From Amylibacter sp. SFDW26 (GTDB lineage Bacteria > Pseudomonadota > Alphaproteobacteria > Rhodobacterales > Rhodobacteraceae): 64,000 bases of DNA. Each line of letters starts with the position of its first letter. The stretch's first letter is position 1. Shown here in pieces: positions 35,240-44,666 of this stretch. The notes below the pieces were generated by a model that was given only the letters and a program-made list of their open reading frames with translations, was not told where the DNA came from and did no database searches. Made by a program: the position numbers and the translations under genes. The DNA is taken from positions 886,047 through 950,046 of the forward strand of contig NZ_WEIC01000001.1 in assembly GCF_009184395.1 (NCBI RefSeq), given 5' to 3'.

Positions 35240-36247
35240 ATGCCACAGTCATTTACATCATTTCAGGTCGATCGCGACCCATTAGGTGCATTCCGTCTGC
35301 GGATTGGCATCGCTGAAACTGTGGAAATTCCAGATGATGATGGTTTCTTGCAGCCAAACACAACGGATACAGGAACACAATTCACAATCAACGGTGTTGA
35401 TTTTACATCATCTGCCTATCCAAATTACGCACAAACTGGTAATGCCGTTGAGATATACACGGGCACAGTAAACGGCCAGCCTATAACATTCGCATATCTG
35501 ACAGCTGCTAATGATGGCGTTGATGATGCGGTCAATCGTATTGTCGTACTTGAAGGTAGCTTAGCCCAAGGCCAGCAAATTCGGAATATTAACCTATCTT
35601 CGGGTAACACGAATATTGAATACACGAATATTCCAAGCATAATTTGCTTTACTCCAGGAACGTTCATTGCGACAGCACGCGGCTCTGTTTTAGTTGAAAA
35701 CCTACAAGTGGATGATTTGGTCATTACAGCAGACAATGGCTTACAAGCTATTCGTTGGGTTGGGAAAAAACGTATGACAGGTGCTCGCCTTATGGCTTAC
35801 CCGAAATTACGACCAGTTCGCATTCGCAAAGATGCTTTTGGGCCAGGTGTCCCCTACCGCGATATGCACGTGTCACCGCAACACCGCATGTTAATTGATG
35901 CCGACCGTGCTTTGATCGACCATGGTGAACGAGAAGTATTGGCACCAGCAAAAGGGTTGCTGAATGATTACTCTGTCACTGTGGATTATAAGATAAAGCA
36001 AACAGAATATATTCATATTCTTTTTGACAAACATGAAATCATCTTTGCCAATGGTGCAAAAACGGAAAGCTTTCATCCTGGACATATGTCTATGTCAGCA
36101 ATAGATGACGCTCCGCGCGAAGAACTGTTTGAAATTTTCCCAGAGCTGCAAACAAACACGAATTCATATGGCCCATCGGCACGTAAAATATTACAAGTAG
36201 GTGAAGCAGCCGCCCTTGAAGAGGAAGGTTTCTCACTCTTTAACTAA
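35240..36247 (+). CDS. Hint-domain protein C
   Basis: 335 aa, tandem paralogue of the preceding gene (same N-terminal module: SFTSFQVDRDPLGAFRLRIGIAETVEIPDDDGFLQP). The Hint domain starts at Cys136 (CFTPGTFIATARGSVLVENLQVDD), followed by MHVSPQHRMLI, EVLAPAKGLLNDY and TESFHPG. It lacks the basic tail of protein B. The two genes are separated by 184 bp, which contain nothing I can identify, and have drifted considerably, so the duplication is not recent. An RHH gene follows 16 bp later. Confidence 0.8.
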   Translation: MPQSFTSFQVDRDPLGAFRLRIGIAETVEIPDDDGFLQPNTTDTGTQFTINGVDFTSSAYPNYAQTGNAVEIYTGTVNGQPITFAYLTAANDGVDDAVNRIVVLEGSLAQGQQIRNINLSSGNTNIEYTNIPSIICFTPGTFIATARGSVLVENLQVDDLVITADNGLQAIRWVGKKRMTGARLMAYPKLRPVRIRKDAFGPGVPYRDMHVSPQHRMLIDADRALIDHGEREVLAPAKGLLNDYSVTVDYKIKQTEYIHILFDKHEIIFANGAKTESFHPGHMSMSAIDDAPREELFEIFPELQTNTNSYGPSARKILQVGEAAALEEEGFSLFN

Positions 36248-36263
36248 ACAATAAGAGGCCCAT

Positions 36264-36521
36264 GTGAGTATGATAGATACTTTAATCAGTGAACTCGATC
36301 TTGGACGCCCCCAAAAGCATTCTCTTACACTACGTGGGCACCGTACTAGCGTATCTTTAGAAGATCCCTATTGGCTTGCGTTTGTCAAAATTGCGCAAAG
36401 AGAAAATACACCAATAAATGAATTGGCCGCAAAAATTGACGCGGCACGTTTAGTTGATGCAGGGCTTGCCAGTGCCATCAGGATTTTTGTTTTGCGCTGG
36501 TATCAATACCACGCGAAGTAA
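36264..36521 (+). CDS. ribbon-helix-helix domain protein (RHH_4-like)
   Basis: 85 aa; GTG 36264 has AGAGG 5 bp upstream, and ATG 36270 is the alternative. KHSLTLRGHRTSVSLEDPYWLAFVKIAQRENTPINELAAKIDAAR...GLASAIRIFVLRWYQ is the conserved alphaproteobacterial RHH_4 pattern. The beta strand (HSLTLRGHRTSVSL) would enter the DNA major groove, so this is probably a small DNA-binding regulator; targets unknown. Its last 44 bp overlap the 3' end of the convergent P450 gene. Confidence 0.8.
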   Translation: MSMIDTLISELDLGRPQKHSLTLRGHRTSVSLEDPYWLAFVKIAQRENTPINELAAKIDAARLVDAGLASAIRIFVLRWYQYHAK

Positions 36522-37869
36522 GTTTTAAATGAATGCCACTTTCAGCCCGCACTGTGAGATGCGCGACTGGCCTTGGCACTATACCAACAGTCTCAATCTT
36601 AAAGGCTTGGATCAACATAGTTATCATCAAAACACCTTCGATCATTGCAAACCCCGCCCCCGTACATACACGTTGCCCTGCGGAAAATGGCATGTAAGCT
36701 TCGCGGGCTGATTTCTTAGTCGCTTCTTTTTTCCAACGATCAGGATCAAACTCATCAGGCCTATCCCAAAACCGCTCATGGCGTTGTAAATGCCATGGAC
36801 TTAACACAATTTGGCTACCGACTTTAATCTTACGGTCACGAAAAATCTCTGGCTTAATATTTTCACGCACCATCATCGGAACAGGTGGATACAGGCGCAA
36901 TGCTTCACGAAATACATCACGTGTGAAAGGCAACTTAGATAAATTAGCAAAACTTAACTCATCCAATGCAGTCACTTCAGCTGCCACTCTATCTTGTGTT
37001 TCTTGATCTACCGCCAACAGGTAAAGCGTCCATGCTAATGCACTGGCAGAGGTTTCATGCCCAGCTAGAAAGAAGATCGCCACTTGATCAACCATTTCGG
37101 ACGGCGTAAATGAGTCACCTGTTACTGGGTCACATGTTGTCATGATCTTAGTCGCCAAATCATCAGGTGCAGTACCTGCCTTGATCTGTTCAAATCGATC
37201 ATTTGTAAGGCGCGTTAAAAGTTTACGAATATCCGCACTTGTGCGTTTGGTACTGCTACGTTGTAATTTTGGTATCCAATTTGGAATTTTAAAGAAGCTT
37301 GCAACTGTCATAAGCGGTTGCGTACGTTGATATTCTTTAAACTTGTTGAAAATTTGTTTTGCGTCATCATCCGTAATTGGAATGGAAAACAAAGTGCGAA
37401 ATATAATATCAGCAGCCAACTGGCTTGCCTGCTCTTCAATCTCTATTGAAGGCTGATCAGATAACTTTTTGAGTCGTTCAACAGCATCGCTCCCAGCAGC
37501 CATCATAGATGGGAAAACATCGCGCAAACGTCCCCCTTCAAAGGCTGGGTCAATGATACGGCGCTGCCGTTTCCACAATTCACCGTTTGATACAAAAACG
37601 CCGTCACCTAGGAGTGAATATAGTGCACCTTTAATAATTTCTGACTTTGGAAAACTGTCGGGATCTTTTTTTAAAACATGATCCACTAACTTGGGGTCAT
37701 TCACAAAGTAAGATTTGAAAAATGGCAATCGAAACTCTGCCATCCAAGCGCGATACAGTTTTTGCGGTTGAGATTCAAAAATATCCTTTCGAAACAATCT
37801 CATATGCTGCAACATCGTCACTTTATCTGGGCGATTTTTTGGCTTTGGTGGAATAAAATCTTTACTCAT
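36478..37869 (-). CDS. cytochrome P450
   Basis: 463 aa heme monooxygenase. I-helix AGHETSASALAW (oxygen activation Thr), ExxR in EALRLYPP, and the heme-ligand loop FSAGQRVCTGAGFAM with the axial Cys. No N-terminal membrane anchor, so soluble. The sequence resembles the bacterial class that includes fatty-acid/terpene hydroxylases more than CYP153, but the substrate is not predictable. No ferredoxin or reductase gene adjoins it. Its start overlaps the preceding hydrolase gene by 4 bp (ATGA), implying coupled translation. Confidence 0.92.
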   Translation of the reverse strand: MSKDFIPPKPKNRPDKVTMLQHMRLFRKDIFESQPQKLYRAWMAEFRLPFFKSYFVNDPKLVDHVLKKDPDSFPKSEIIKGALYSLLGDGVFVSNGELWKRQRRIIDPAFEGGRLRDVFPSMMAAGSDAVERLKKLSDQPSIEIEEQASQLAADIIFRTLFSIPITDDDAKQIFNKFKEYQRTQPLMTVASFFKIPNWIPKLQRSSTKRTSADIRKLLTRLTNDRFEQIKAGTAPDDLATKIMTTCDPVTGDSFTPSEMVDQVAIFFLAGHETSASALAWTLYLLAVDQETQDRVAAEVTALDELSFANLSKLPFTRDVFREALRLYPPVPMMVRENIKPEIFRDRKIKVGSQIVLSPWHLQRHERFWDRPDEFDPDRWKKEATKKSAREAYMPFSAGQRVCTGAGFAMIEGVLMITMLIQAFKIETVGIVPRPVAHLTVRAESGIHLKLTSRGIDTSAKQKS

Positions 37870-39089
37870 TTCGGCGCCTCTGTCGATGTGAATTTATTCA
37901 CAGAACGCGTGATCATTGACGGGCTTGGGGCGCGGTTAGCGAAACGGCTTTGTAAAGTTATGGGGCCCGCTGTGATTTGAAAATAATCATAATCTCGCGG
38001 ACGATCGAAATGACAAAGGTATTGGAAATGCATACGGAAAAAACGGTTCTTGATACGCGCATAATACTCTTTGGATAATGTTTGCGTAAACGCAGCGGAA
38101 AACACCAGCGGTCCAGTTTGGCCCGTTTCAGGTGCTACTCCACTGACAGCCGCTGGTTCGCACAAAGCAAAGGTACAGCCATCACCAGGTGCTGTGATAT
38201 CTACCCAAGTCAACTCTTCGCGTTGGCAAAGGAATTGTAGATCGTTCCGCAACATCCAAGCTTTTGGCAAAAAACTCACCATTGGTACCACATGGCCCAA
38301 GGTTAGAAACGCTAACTTTGGACCATCCTTTGGCACACCAAAGCGGCGAATAAGATCAGCAAGAATTGAAATAGACAAGTGAGCGCCAGATGAGTGTCCA
38401 ACAACCAGCACTTCATCCACATCATCTTGTAATGCTTGATGAATACTCTGTGCAAATTCACGCATTCGCGTCTGTAACACCTCTGGAATATCACCATCAT
38501 ATTGTGCAGAGAATGCATAATCATGCATCAGATAATAAGCATAAATTTTATTATCTATAGATTTGAACCACATCATCACGGCACACAGCACCCCAAGACC
38601 AACAACAGCACCAAAAACCCAATGGATTAAATATCCGGCCAAGCTGTAAGCGATGTATCCTAAACATAACCCAACCAACAATTGGGTTAGTAAAATCACA
38701 ACAGGATAAAGTGCCGCGATAATCGGGCCTTTTTGCAATTTTGTTAGACGAAACAAGGATCCAGTCGAAATATAGGCCCAAGCTGTGCGCGCCAACAACC
38801 AAAAGCTGCCTGCAATAGTGCGTTCCATAGATTTTTGGACAATGTCAGACCACAGCAAAAAATCAAAATCTGTATGCGTTGCCTGCCCACCTATCGTTGT
38901 ATTAACAGTCCAGCCATAGGTTTGGCTTTTGCCACCTCTCCCTTTTAATGTCAGATCATAGCCAGAAACACCGGCCTGCAATGCACCCTCGGTGCGATAC
39001 AGCTCTCGGTACCTGCGTGGTAAAATCGGGTCATACCCTGGAACGTAAAAGACTTTACGTTTTTTAACCTGTTGTTTTTCGTTGGACAT
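37866..39089 (-). CDS. membrane-associated alpha/beta-hydrolase-like protein
   Basis: 407 aa. N-terminal soluble part (VFYVPGYDP), two to three membrane helices in 121-175 (PIIAALYPVVILLTQLLVGLCLGYIAY... and VFGAVVGLGVLCAVMMWF), then an alpha/beta-hydrolase core with nucleophile elbow GHSSG (231-235, Ser233). The C-terminus (YLCHFDRPRDYDYFQITAGP) could hold the catalytic Asp/His. No named family recalled with certainty. The 4-bp overlap with the P450 gene downstream suggests a two-enzyme unit, perhaps acting on a lipid or ester. Confidence 0.6.
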   Translation of the reverse strand: MSNEKQQVKKRKVFYVPGYDPILPRRYRELYRTEGALQAGVSGYDLTLKGRGGKSQTYGWTVNTTIGGQATHTDFDFLLWSDIVQKSMERTIAGSFWLLARTAWAYISTGSLFRLTKLQKGPIIAALYPVVILLTQLLVGLCLGYIAYSLAGYLIHWVFGAVVGLGVLCAVMMWFKSIDNKIYAYYLMHDYAFSAQYDGDIPEVLQTRMREFAQSIHQALQDDVDEVLVVGHSSGAHLSISILADLIRRFGVPKDGPKLAFLTLGHVVPMVSFLPKAWMLRNDLQFLCQREELTWVDITAPGDGCTFALCEPAAVSGVAPETGQTGPLVFSAAFTQTLSKEYYARIKNRFFRMHFQYLCHFDRPRDYDYFQITAGPITLQSRFANRAPSPSMITRSVNKFTSTEAPK

Positions 39090-39155
39090 ACAATCATGCC
39101 TATTTGCTCGTTATAGGCGAACTATAGGCAAAGATTTCGGAAAAAGTAAGGCAGA

Positions 39156-39908
39156 TTAACCAACGGCAGCCAATGCTGGGAAAGTTTCCAACAACCATAA
39201 TGCAAGGCGGGTAAATGCACCCGTCATCATCATAATACCAACGGTTACCAACATACCGCCCATGATTTTTTCAATCAGCCCCATATGACGCTTAAAACGA
39301 TTCATCAAACCAATCGCACGATTGATAAATACTGAAGCAATAATAAACGGCACACCCAAACCAATTGCATAGGTTGCCAATAACATCGTTCCGCGTGTGA
39401 TCGATGCCTCTTGCGCTGACAACGCTAAAATCGCACCCAAAATAGGACCAATACAAGGTGTCCAGCCAAACGCAAATGCAAGGCCTAGGATATAGGCACC
39501 AAAGGATGATCCGCCACGATCGCCTGCATCAAAGCGGGCTTCGCGTTGTAAGAATGGTAATGTGATCAAGCCAAGGAAATGCAAGCCAAATACAACGATT
39601 ACACCACCTGAGATTTGTGCTAGAAGTGTTTGATTTTGCAAAAATAACTGCCCAAATGCAGATGCCGCAAACCCTAAAAATATGAAAACAGTAGATAAAC
39701 CAAGTGCAAAGAATATCGCTGCGATTACCGCAGGTTTGTTAGACACTTTTTCATCCGTCATTTCTGACATAGAAATACCGCCCATATAGGCCAAGTATGG
39801 TGGAACGATCGGCAAGACACATGGCGACAAAAAGCTAATGATCCCTGCAAGCAAGGCCACAAACAAAGACGGCATCAAGGCCGCATCAAAAAGATCGATT
39901 CCAAACAT
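39156..39908 (-). CDS. ccdA: cytochrome c biogenesis protein CcdA
   Basis: 250 aa, six membrane helices. FLSPCVLPIVPPYLAYMGG and GWTPCIGPILGAILALSA each hold one of the two redox cysteines that pass electrons from cytoplasmic thioredoxin to the periplasm for heme-c attachment. Length is normal for the short CcdA form. Divergent from the TusA-like gene. Confidence 0.92.
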   Translation of the reverse strand: MFGIDLFDAALMPSLFVALLAGIISFLSPCVLPIVPPYLAYMGGISMSEMTDEKVSNKPAVIAAIFFALGLSTVFIFLGFAASAFGQLFLQNQTLLAQISGGVIVVFGLHFLGLITLPFLQREARFDAGDRGGSSFGAYILGLAFAFGWTPCIGPILGAILALSAQEASITRGTMLLATYAIGLGVPFIIASVFINRAIGLMNRFKRHMGLIEKIMGGMLVTVGIMMMTGAFTRLALWLLETFPALAAVG

Positions 39909-39991
39909 AAAGCTCTTCTAACTTGGCAATTCATCAAGGTCACGTCACATATGCGTGGACTTCTGTAACATCCGCGATTAATTCACTGCCT

Positions 39992-40219
39992 ATGACCTAT
40001 GACGCTGAACTAGATGCAACAGGGCTTTTATGTCCCTTACCTGTGTTAAAAGCCCGCAAACGCTTGCAGGCTTTACAATCTGGACAGGTTCTTAAAATGC
40101 TTGCAGATGATCCAGCGGCCATTGTTGATGTTCCCCATTTTTGCGCGGAACAAGGCCATGAATTGTTAAAACAAGCCGAAGAATCTGGTGCGCAAGTCTA
40201 TTTTTTGCAAAAAGCATAA
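39992..40219 (+). CDS. TusA-like sulfur carrier protein
   Basis: 75 aa from ATG 39992 (MTYDAELDATGLLCPLPVLKARKRL). An upstream in-frame codon at 39923 would add an unrelated leader. The CPxP motif in LLCPLPVLKARK supplies the cysteine that carries sulfur as a persulfide. Such proteins serve tRNA thiolation or other sulfur transfer. It is divergent from ccdA, and the link through thiol chemistry is suggestive only. Confidence 0.85.
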   Translation: MTYDAELDATGLLCPLPVLKARKRLQALQSGQVLKMLADDPAAIVDVPHFCAEQGHELLKQAEESGAQVYFLQKA

Positions 40220-40297
40220 CCCAATCACTATTTTTTCTATGAATCATAGCCACATCGGTTATGGTCATCGCAATTAATAATAAAACAGGGGATTACA

Positions 40298-41200
40298 ATG
40301 GATTGGGATAAGCTAAGGGTCTTTCATGCCGTTGCTGATGCTGGCAGCCTTACCCACGCAGGAAATACGCTCCATTTGTCCCAGTCAGCTGTCAGTCGCC
40401 AAATTCGTGCGCTAGAAGAAACGCTTGATGTTATTCTATTTCACCGCCACGCCCGCGGTTTGATTTTAACCGAGCAAGGTGAGCTTTTATTTGATGCTAC
40501 TCGCGATATGTCGAGCAAATTAGAAGCAACAACCGCGCGTATTCGTGATGCAGAAGATGAAGTTATTGGTGAGCTACGCGTTACAACAACAACAGGTTTT
40601 GGAACACTGTGGTTGGCGCCACGTATTGGCCGCCTTTATGATAAGCACCCAGAATTGAAAATCGACTTAATGCTGGAAGAACGCGTATTGGATCTGCCAA
40701 TGCGTGAAGCCGACGTAGCTATTCGTATGAAAGAACCAAGTCAGGCTGATCTCGTGCGCCGTCGCTTGATGGATGTACACATGCGCCTTTACGCAACACA
40801 AGAATATCTGGATTATTTTGGTCATCCCAAAACGATGGAAGACTTAGCAAATCACAGAATCCTCAGCCAAAATCTGACATCGCGCCAAGTAAATGAGAGT
40901 GTAAAGTGGCTAAAACCCCTACTTTCATCCAATCATGCCTCTCATTTGACAGTGAATAACTACTTTGGCGTCTTACAAGCCACTCTTCACAATGTGGGAA
41001 TCGGTGTGCTGCCAAACTACGTCAGTAGGAAATTTCCAGACCTTATTCGTGTACTTCCAGAAGACGAAAGTCAGGTTATTCCAGTTTATTTAGCTTACCC
41101 AGAGGAACTTAGACAGTCAAAAAGGGTTGCCGCTTTCCGTGACTTCGTTGTGGACGAAATAAAGAATACTAAGAAAAGTGATTTAATATTAGATACTTGA
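40298..41200 (+). CDS. LysR-family transcriptional regulator
   Basis: 300 aa. N-terminal winged HTH (WDKLRVFHAVADAGSLTHAGNTLHLSQSAVSRQIRALEETLDVILFHRHARGLILTEQGELL) and a C-terminal effector-binding domain (ELRVTTTTGFGTLWLAPRIGRLYDKHPELKIDLMLEERVLDLPMREADVAIRM). No metabolic gene lies divergently next to it, so its target is not evident. 78 bp separate it from the TusA-like gene. Confidence 0.9.
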   Translation: MDWDKLRVFHAVADAGSLTHAGNTLHLSQSAVSRQIRALEETLDVILFHRHARGLILTEQGELLFDATRDMSSKLEATTARIRDAEDEVIGELRVTTTTGFGTLWLAPRIGRLYDKHPELKIDLMLEERVLDLPMREADVAIRMKEPSQADLVRRRLMDVHMRLYATQEYLDYFGHPKTMEDLANHRILSQNLTSRQVNESVKWLKPLLSSNHASHLTVNNYFGVLQATLHNVGIGVLPNYVSRKFPDLIRVLPEDESQVIPVYLAYPEELRQSKRVAAFRDFVVDEIKNTKKSDLILDT

Positions 41201-41299
41201 GTATATTTTAATCACTCTACGTAACAGTTATGCAAAAAGTGACTAGCGGGTATGTTCGTTCGTCACTTGTCGTTAACCCTTTGCCTATATAATTATCAG

Positions 41300-41396
41300 A
41301 TTGAAGATGAGCGGACGAGCAACGTTGTTGCGTTCCCGCCCGTTCTTCACCTCCCTGTTGGACTAAGGCCGAGCGTTGTCTCGGCCTCTTTTTTTG
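41300..41396 (+). ncRNA. Candidate small RNA with anti-Shine-Dalgarno loop
   Basis: A TATAAT at 41288-41293 (with TTGTCG at 41267-41272, spacer 15) could start a ~97-nt transcript. It folds into hairpin 1 (GCGG 41311-41314 with CCGC 41336-41339, and GCAAC 41319-41323 with GTTGC 41327-41331). A single-stranded segment follows, containing CACCTCCC (41348-41355), complementary to ribosome-binding sites, and then a perfect terminator hairpin. The layout resembles Rhodobacter sRNAs with exposed CCUCC motifs. No credible protein frame covers it, and it lies between lysR and purL. Confidence 0.5.
41366..41396 (+). terminator. Strong intrinsic terminator upstream of purL
   Basis: AGGCCGAG (41366-41373) pairs perfectly with CTCGGCCT (41380-41387), loop CGTTGT, followed by C and seven T residues. 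It is 166 bp past the lysR stop, too far to be only the lysR terminator, and it ends the candidate sRNA. Confidence 0.85.
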
Positions 41397-41498
41397 CGCA
41401 AAGGCTTTTTTGCCTTAATCCATACAGATTCTCCTCTTTCCCTTAGTCTCATTGACCGATAAAAGAACCGCAAAACACGCCTACTTTGGGGATCTCAT

Positions 41499-43661
41499 AT
41501 GACCATCGAGCCAGAAATCAACGAACAACTGATCAAAGACCACGGGCTTGCCCCAAATGAATACCAACGTATTCTTGATTTGATGGGCCGCACCCCAACA
41601 TTTACCGAACTTGGTATTTTCTCGGCGATGTGGAACGAACACTGTTCCTATAAATCCTCTAAAAAATGGCTACGCACTCTGCCAACCGAAGGTCCACAAG
41701 TGATTTGTGGACCAGGTGAAAACGCTGGTATCGTGGATATCGGCGATGGTGATGCGATCGTTTTCAAAATGGAAAGCCACAACCACCCTTCTTACATCGA
41801 ACCGTACCAAGGTGCAGCAACAGGCGTTGGTGGTATCTTGCGCGATGTGTTCACAATGGGTGCGCGCCCTATTGCGGCTATGAATTCACTATCTTTTGGC
41901 GAAATCACACACCCAAAAACAAAATCATTGGTCAACGGCGTTGTTGAAGGTGTTGGCGGTTACGGCAACTGCTTTGGCGTTCCAACTGTTGGCGGCGAAG
42001 TCCGTTTCCACGAAGCATACAATGGCAACTGTCTTGTAAATGCATTTGCCGCTGGTTTGGCAAAAACAGACAGCATTTTCTACTCTGCTGCATCAGGTGT
42101 TGGTATGCCTGTTGTTTACCTAGGCGCAAAAACAGGCCGCGACGGTGTTGGCGGTGCGACAATGGCATCCGCTGAATTCGACGATACAATCGAAGATAAA
42201 CGCCCAACAGTTCAAGTGGGTGACCCGTTCACCGAAAAACGCTTGATGGAAGCCACATTGGAATTGATGCAAACAGGTGCTGTGATTTCCATCCAAGATA
42301 TGGGGGCCGCTGGCCTGACATGTTCTGCGGTGGAAATGGGCGATAAGGGTAATCTTGGTGTGAAGCTCACACTCGAAGATGTGCCAATCCGCGAAGAAAA
42401 CATGACAGCCTACGAAATGATGCTGTCTGAAAGCCAAGAACGTATGTTGATGGTTCTAAATCCTGATCTTGAAGCAGAAGCAAAAGCTGTGTTTGATAAA
42501 TGGGACTTGGACTTTGCTATTGTGGGTGAAACAATCGCAGAAGATCGCTTTATCATCATGCACAATGGTGAATTGAAAGCCGACCTGCCGCTGAAAGCTT
42601 TGTCTGGTACAGCTCCAGAATACGACCGTCCTTGGGTGGAAACACCGACTGCGGCACCGCTGACAGATGCACCAGAAGTGAATGCAGCAGACGCATTGGT
42701 CAAACTGATCGGCACGCCAAACTATTCATCACGTCGTTGGGTCTATGAACAGTACGACCACATGGTGATGGCAGATACCGTTGTGCGCCCTGGTTCAGAC
42801 GCTGGCGTTGTGCGTATTCACGGCACAGATAAAGCCGTAGCTTTCACATCAGATGTGACACCACGTTATTGTAAAGCCAACCCTACTGAAGGCGGCAAAC
42901 AAGCGGTTGCAGAAGCCTATCGAAATCTATGTGCAACGGGTGCTAAGCCATTGGCAACAACAGATAATTTGAACTTCGGCAACCCGGAAAAACCAGAAAT
43001 TATGGGGCAATTCGTGGGCTGTATCAAAGGTATAGGCGAAGCCGTTTCTGCACTGGATATGCCAATCGTATCAGGCAATGTATCGCTTTATAACGAAACC
43101 GATGGCGAGGGCATTTTGCCAACCCCAACAATCGGTGCTGTTGGCCTATTGGAAAACTTAGATCAGATGATCCGTGTGCGCCCGAACGATGGCGACACAT
43201 TGGTATTGATCGGCAAAACAGACGGTCACTTGGGCCAATCAGCATTGCTAAAAGAATTGTTCAACCGCGAAGATGGCGATGCGCCACATGTTGATCTGGC
43301 TGCTGAAAAAGCCGCAGGTGAATTTGTGCGTAACGCACATAGAGCGGGACAAATCACAGCGGCACATGATCTGTCAGACGGCGGTCTTGCATTGGCTGTG
43401 GCCGATATGGCCCTTGCTGGTAATGTGGGTGCAACAATCAAAGCTGGTGATACAGGTTGGTTCTTTGGCGAAGACCAAGCCCGTTACCTGCTGGCAACCA
43501 AAGACGCAGACGCATTGATTACAGCGGCAAAATCTGCTGAAATAGACGCAATTGAAATTGGCAGCTTTGGCGGCACAGACATCACATTGGGCGATACATC
43601 AACCACATTGGCCGATATCAAAGCCGCCTCGGATGCTGGCATCCCAAGTTTCGCAGCATAA
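41499..43661 (+). CDS. purL: phosphoribosylformylglycinamidine synthase subunit PurL
   Basis: 720 aa, the small PurL form that works with PurQ and PurS. It performs the ATP-dependent conversion of FGAR to FGAM in purine synthesis. Blocks: [76 protein letters not shown] and [18 protein letters not shown]. purS and purQ are not adjacent in this window. A bolA-type gene follows by 11 bp. Confidence 0.96.
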   Translation: MTIEPEINEQLIKDHGLAPNEYQRILDLMGRTPTFTELGIFSAMWNEHCSYKSSKKWLRTLPTEGPQVICGPGENAGIVDIGDGDAIVFKMESHNHPSYIEPYQGAATGVGGILRDVFTMGARPIAAMNSLSFGEITHPKTKSLVNGVVEGVGGYGNCFGVPTVGGEVRFHEAYNGNCLVNAFAAGLAKTDSIFYSAASGVGMPVVYLGAKTGRDGVGGATMASAEFDDTIEDKRPTVQVGDPFTEKRLMEATLELMQTGAVISIQDMGAAGLTCSAVEMGDKGNLGVKLTLEDVPIREENMTAYEMMLSESQERMLMVLNPDLEAEAKAVFDKWDLDFAIVGETIAEDRFIIMHNGELKADLPLKALSGTAPEYDRPWVETPTAAPLTDAPEVNAADALVKLIGTPNYSSRRWVYEQYDHMVMADTVVRPGSDAGVVRIHGTDKAVAFTSDVTPRYCKANPTEGGKQAVAEAYRNLCATGAKPLATTDNLNFGNPEKPEIMGQFVGCIKGIGEAVSALDMPIVSGNVSLYNETDGEGILPTPTIGAVGLLENLDQMIRVRPNDGDTLVLIGKTDGHLGQSALLKELFNREDGDAPHVDLAAEKAAGEFVRNAHRAGQITAAHDLSDGGLALAVADMALAGNVGATIKAGDTGWFFGEDQARYLLATKDADALITAAKSAEIDAIEIGSFGGTDITLGDTSTTLADIKAASDAGIPSFAA

Positions 43662-43672
43662 GGAACAAACAT

Positions 43673-43909
43673 ATGGCAATGGAAGCATCACAAATAGAGG
43701 CCCTACTGCGTGAAGCCTTTCCAACGGCAGAAATCGAAGTCATGGGCGACGATGGTGTTCATATGGGTGCTAAAGTCGTAGCCGAAGAGTTCAAAGGCAA
43801 AAACCGCGTAGCCCAACAGCGCATGGTTTATGCTGCTTTGAAGGGTAAAATGGATGGTTCAAACGGCGAATTGCATGCTCTGCAATTGACGACAGCCGTT
43901 AAGGAATAA
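43673..43909 (+). CDS. BolA/IbaG-family protein
   Basis: 78 aa. IEALLREAFPTAEIEVMGDDGVHMGAKVVAEEFKGKNRVAQQRMVYAALKGKM is the BolA fold, with the His (HM) used as iron-sulfur ligand with a monothiol glutaredoxin. Its usual partner GrxD is encoded 760 bp downstream, with two small genes between them. Iron-sulfur trafficking or iron sensing is the likely role. Confidence 0.9.
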   Translation: MAMEASQIEALLREAFPTAEIEVMGDDGVHMGAKVVAEEFKGKNRVAQQRMVYAALKGKMDGSNGELHALQLTTAVKE

Positions 43910-43977
43910 CCTTAAGATTAGCCGCTACCTTGATTTTATAGTCTACTTTCATATTTATATACTTAGAATTTATAAAT

Positions 43978-44244
43978 ATGAGGGCACTATTGTTAACTAA
44001 TCTTGACCTGATACTCATCACAATTATCCCTATTATCCTATGTATCTTTGCAATTGGGTTCATTTTTCGTAAACTGTTTTTCAATAGGAAAGGCTACTAT
44101 TGGCAAGCCGACACAGAATACGACGTAGTACATCATCAAGTATGGACTTCTGAAATGAACCAACATTCGCATACATATTTGCGTTCAAAAGACCCAAAAA
44201 TGCATTCAAAGTATTTTGCACCCAAAACAAAGGAGAAAGAATAA
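43978..44244 (+). CDS. Small single-span membrane protein
   Basis: 88 aa, not recognised. One hydrophobic helix (about 8-31, LDLILITIIPIILCIFAIGFIF), then a basic, His/Tyr-rich cytoplasmic-type tail (RKLFFNRKGYYWQADTEYDVVHHQVW). No clear ribosome site before ATG 43978. Its stop overlaps the next start (TAATG), and both lie in the gap between the bolA-type gene and grxD. Lower coding certainty than its neighbours. Confidence 0.45.
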   Translation: MRALLLTNLDLILITIIPIILCIFAIGFIFRKLFFNRKGYYWQADTEYDVVHHQVWTSEMNQHSHTYLRSKDPKMHSKYFAPKTKEKE

Positions 44245-44432
44245 TGGATTACAATATTATACTTATCGTCGCTGTAATTGGATTGTTCCTCTGGCTAATT
44301 CGCTCACATGATCGAGATGTAAAATCTACAGATGCGGACCCAAACATTCACCGCAACAATAAAGAACTCGCTGTGTTTCTTGCCAATCCTGGTACGCAGA
44401 ACAACGTTCTGAAATCGTTTGCTTTTCGGTAA
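44244..44432 (+). CDS. Small single-span membrane protein
   Basis: 62 aa, not recognised. The N-terminal helix YNIILIVAVIGLFLWLI is followed by a charged tail. ATG 44244 has a good AAAGGAGAAAG ribosome site and overlaps the preceding stop by one base. That supports both frames being real and translated together. The 234 bp to grxD contain no gene I can support. Confidence 0.5.
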   Translation: MDYNIILIVAVIGLFLWLIRSHDRDVKSTDADPNIHRNNKELAVFLANPGTQNNVLKSFAFR

Positions 44433-44666
44433 TGATAAGCATTCTTATTACAGATTAGTAATTAACAAAAACACTCATGTGCATACTACAAATAACACAA
44501 TGGTAGGTTTGTGAATAAGTGAGGCCGTCAGTTTCTAAATTAATTAGATTTCAGACTGTTTACTATAAATGTCTTATCCAGAATAACGGCTAAAAGACTT
44601 GCGCCCACACAATTCTCCGCTAAATGATAGTGCAAAGCAAAATTCCTGCAATAAGGACCTGTAAAA

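Noticed and set aside
41252-41446. A 64-codon plus-strand frame covering the lysR-purL gap
   Set aside because: It runs through the hairpins and terminator, has no ribosome site and a low-complexity product; the region fits an sRNA better.
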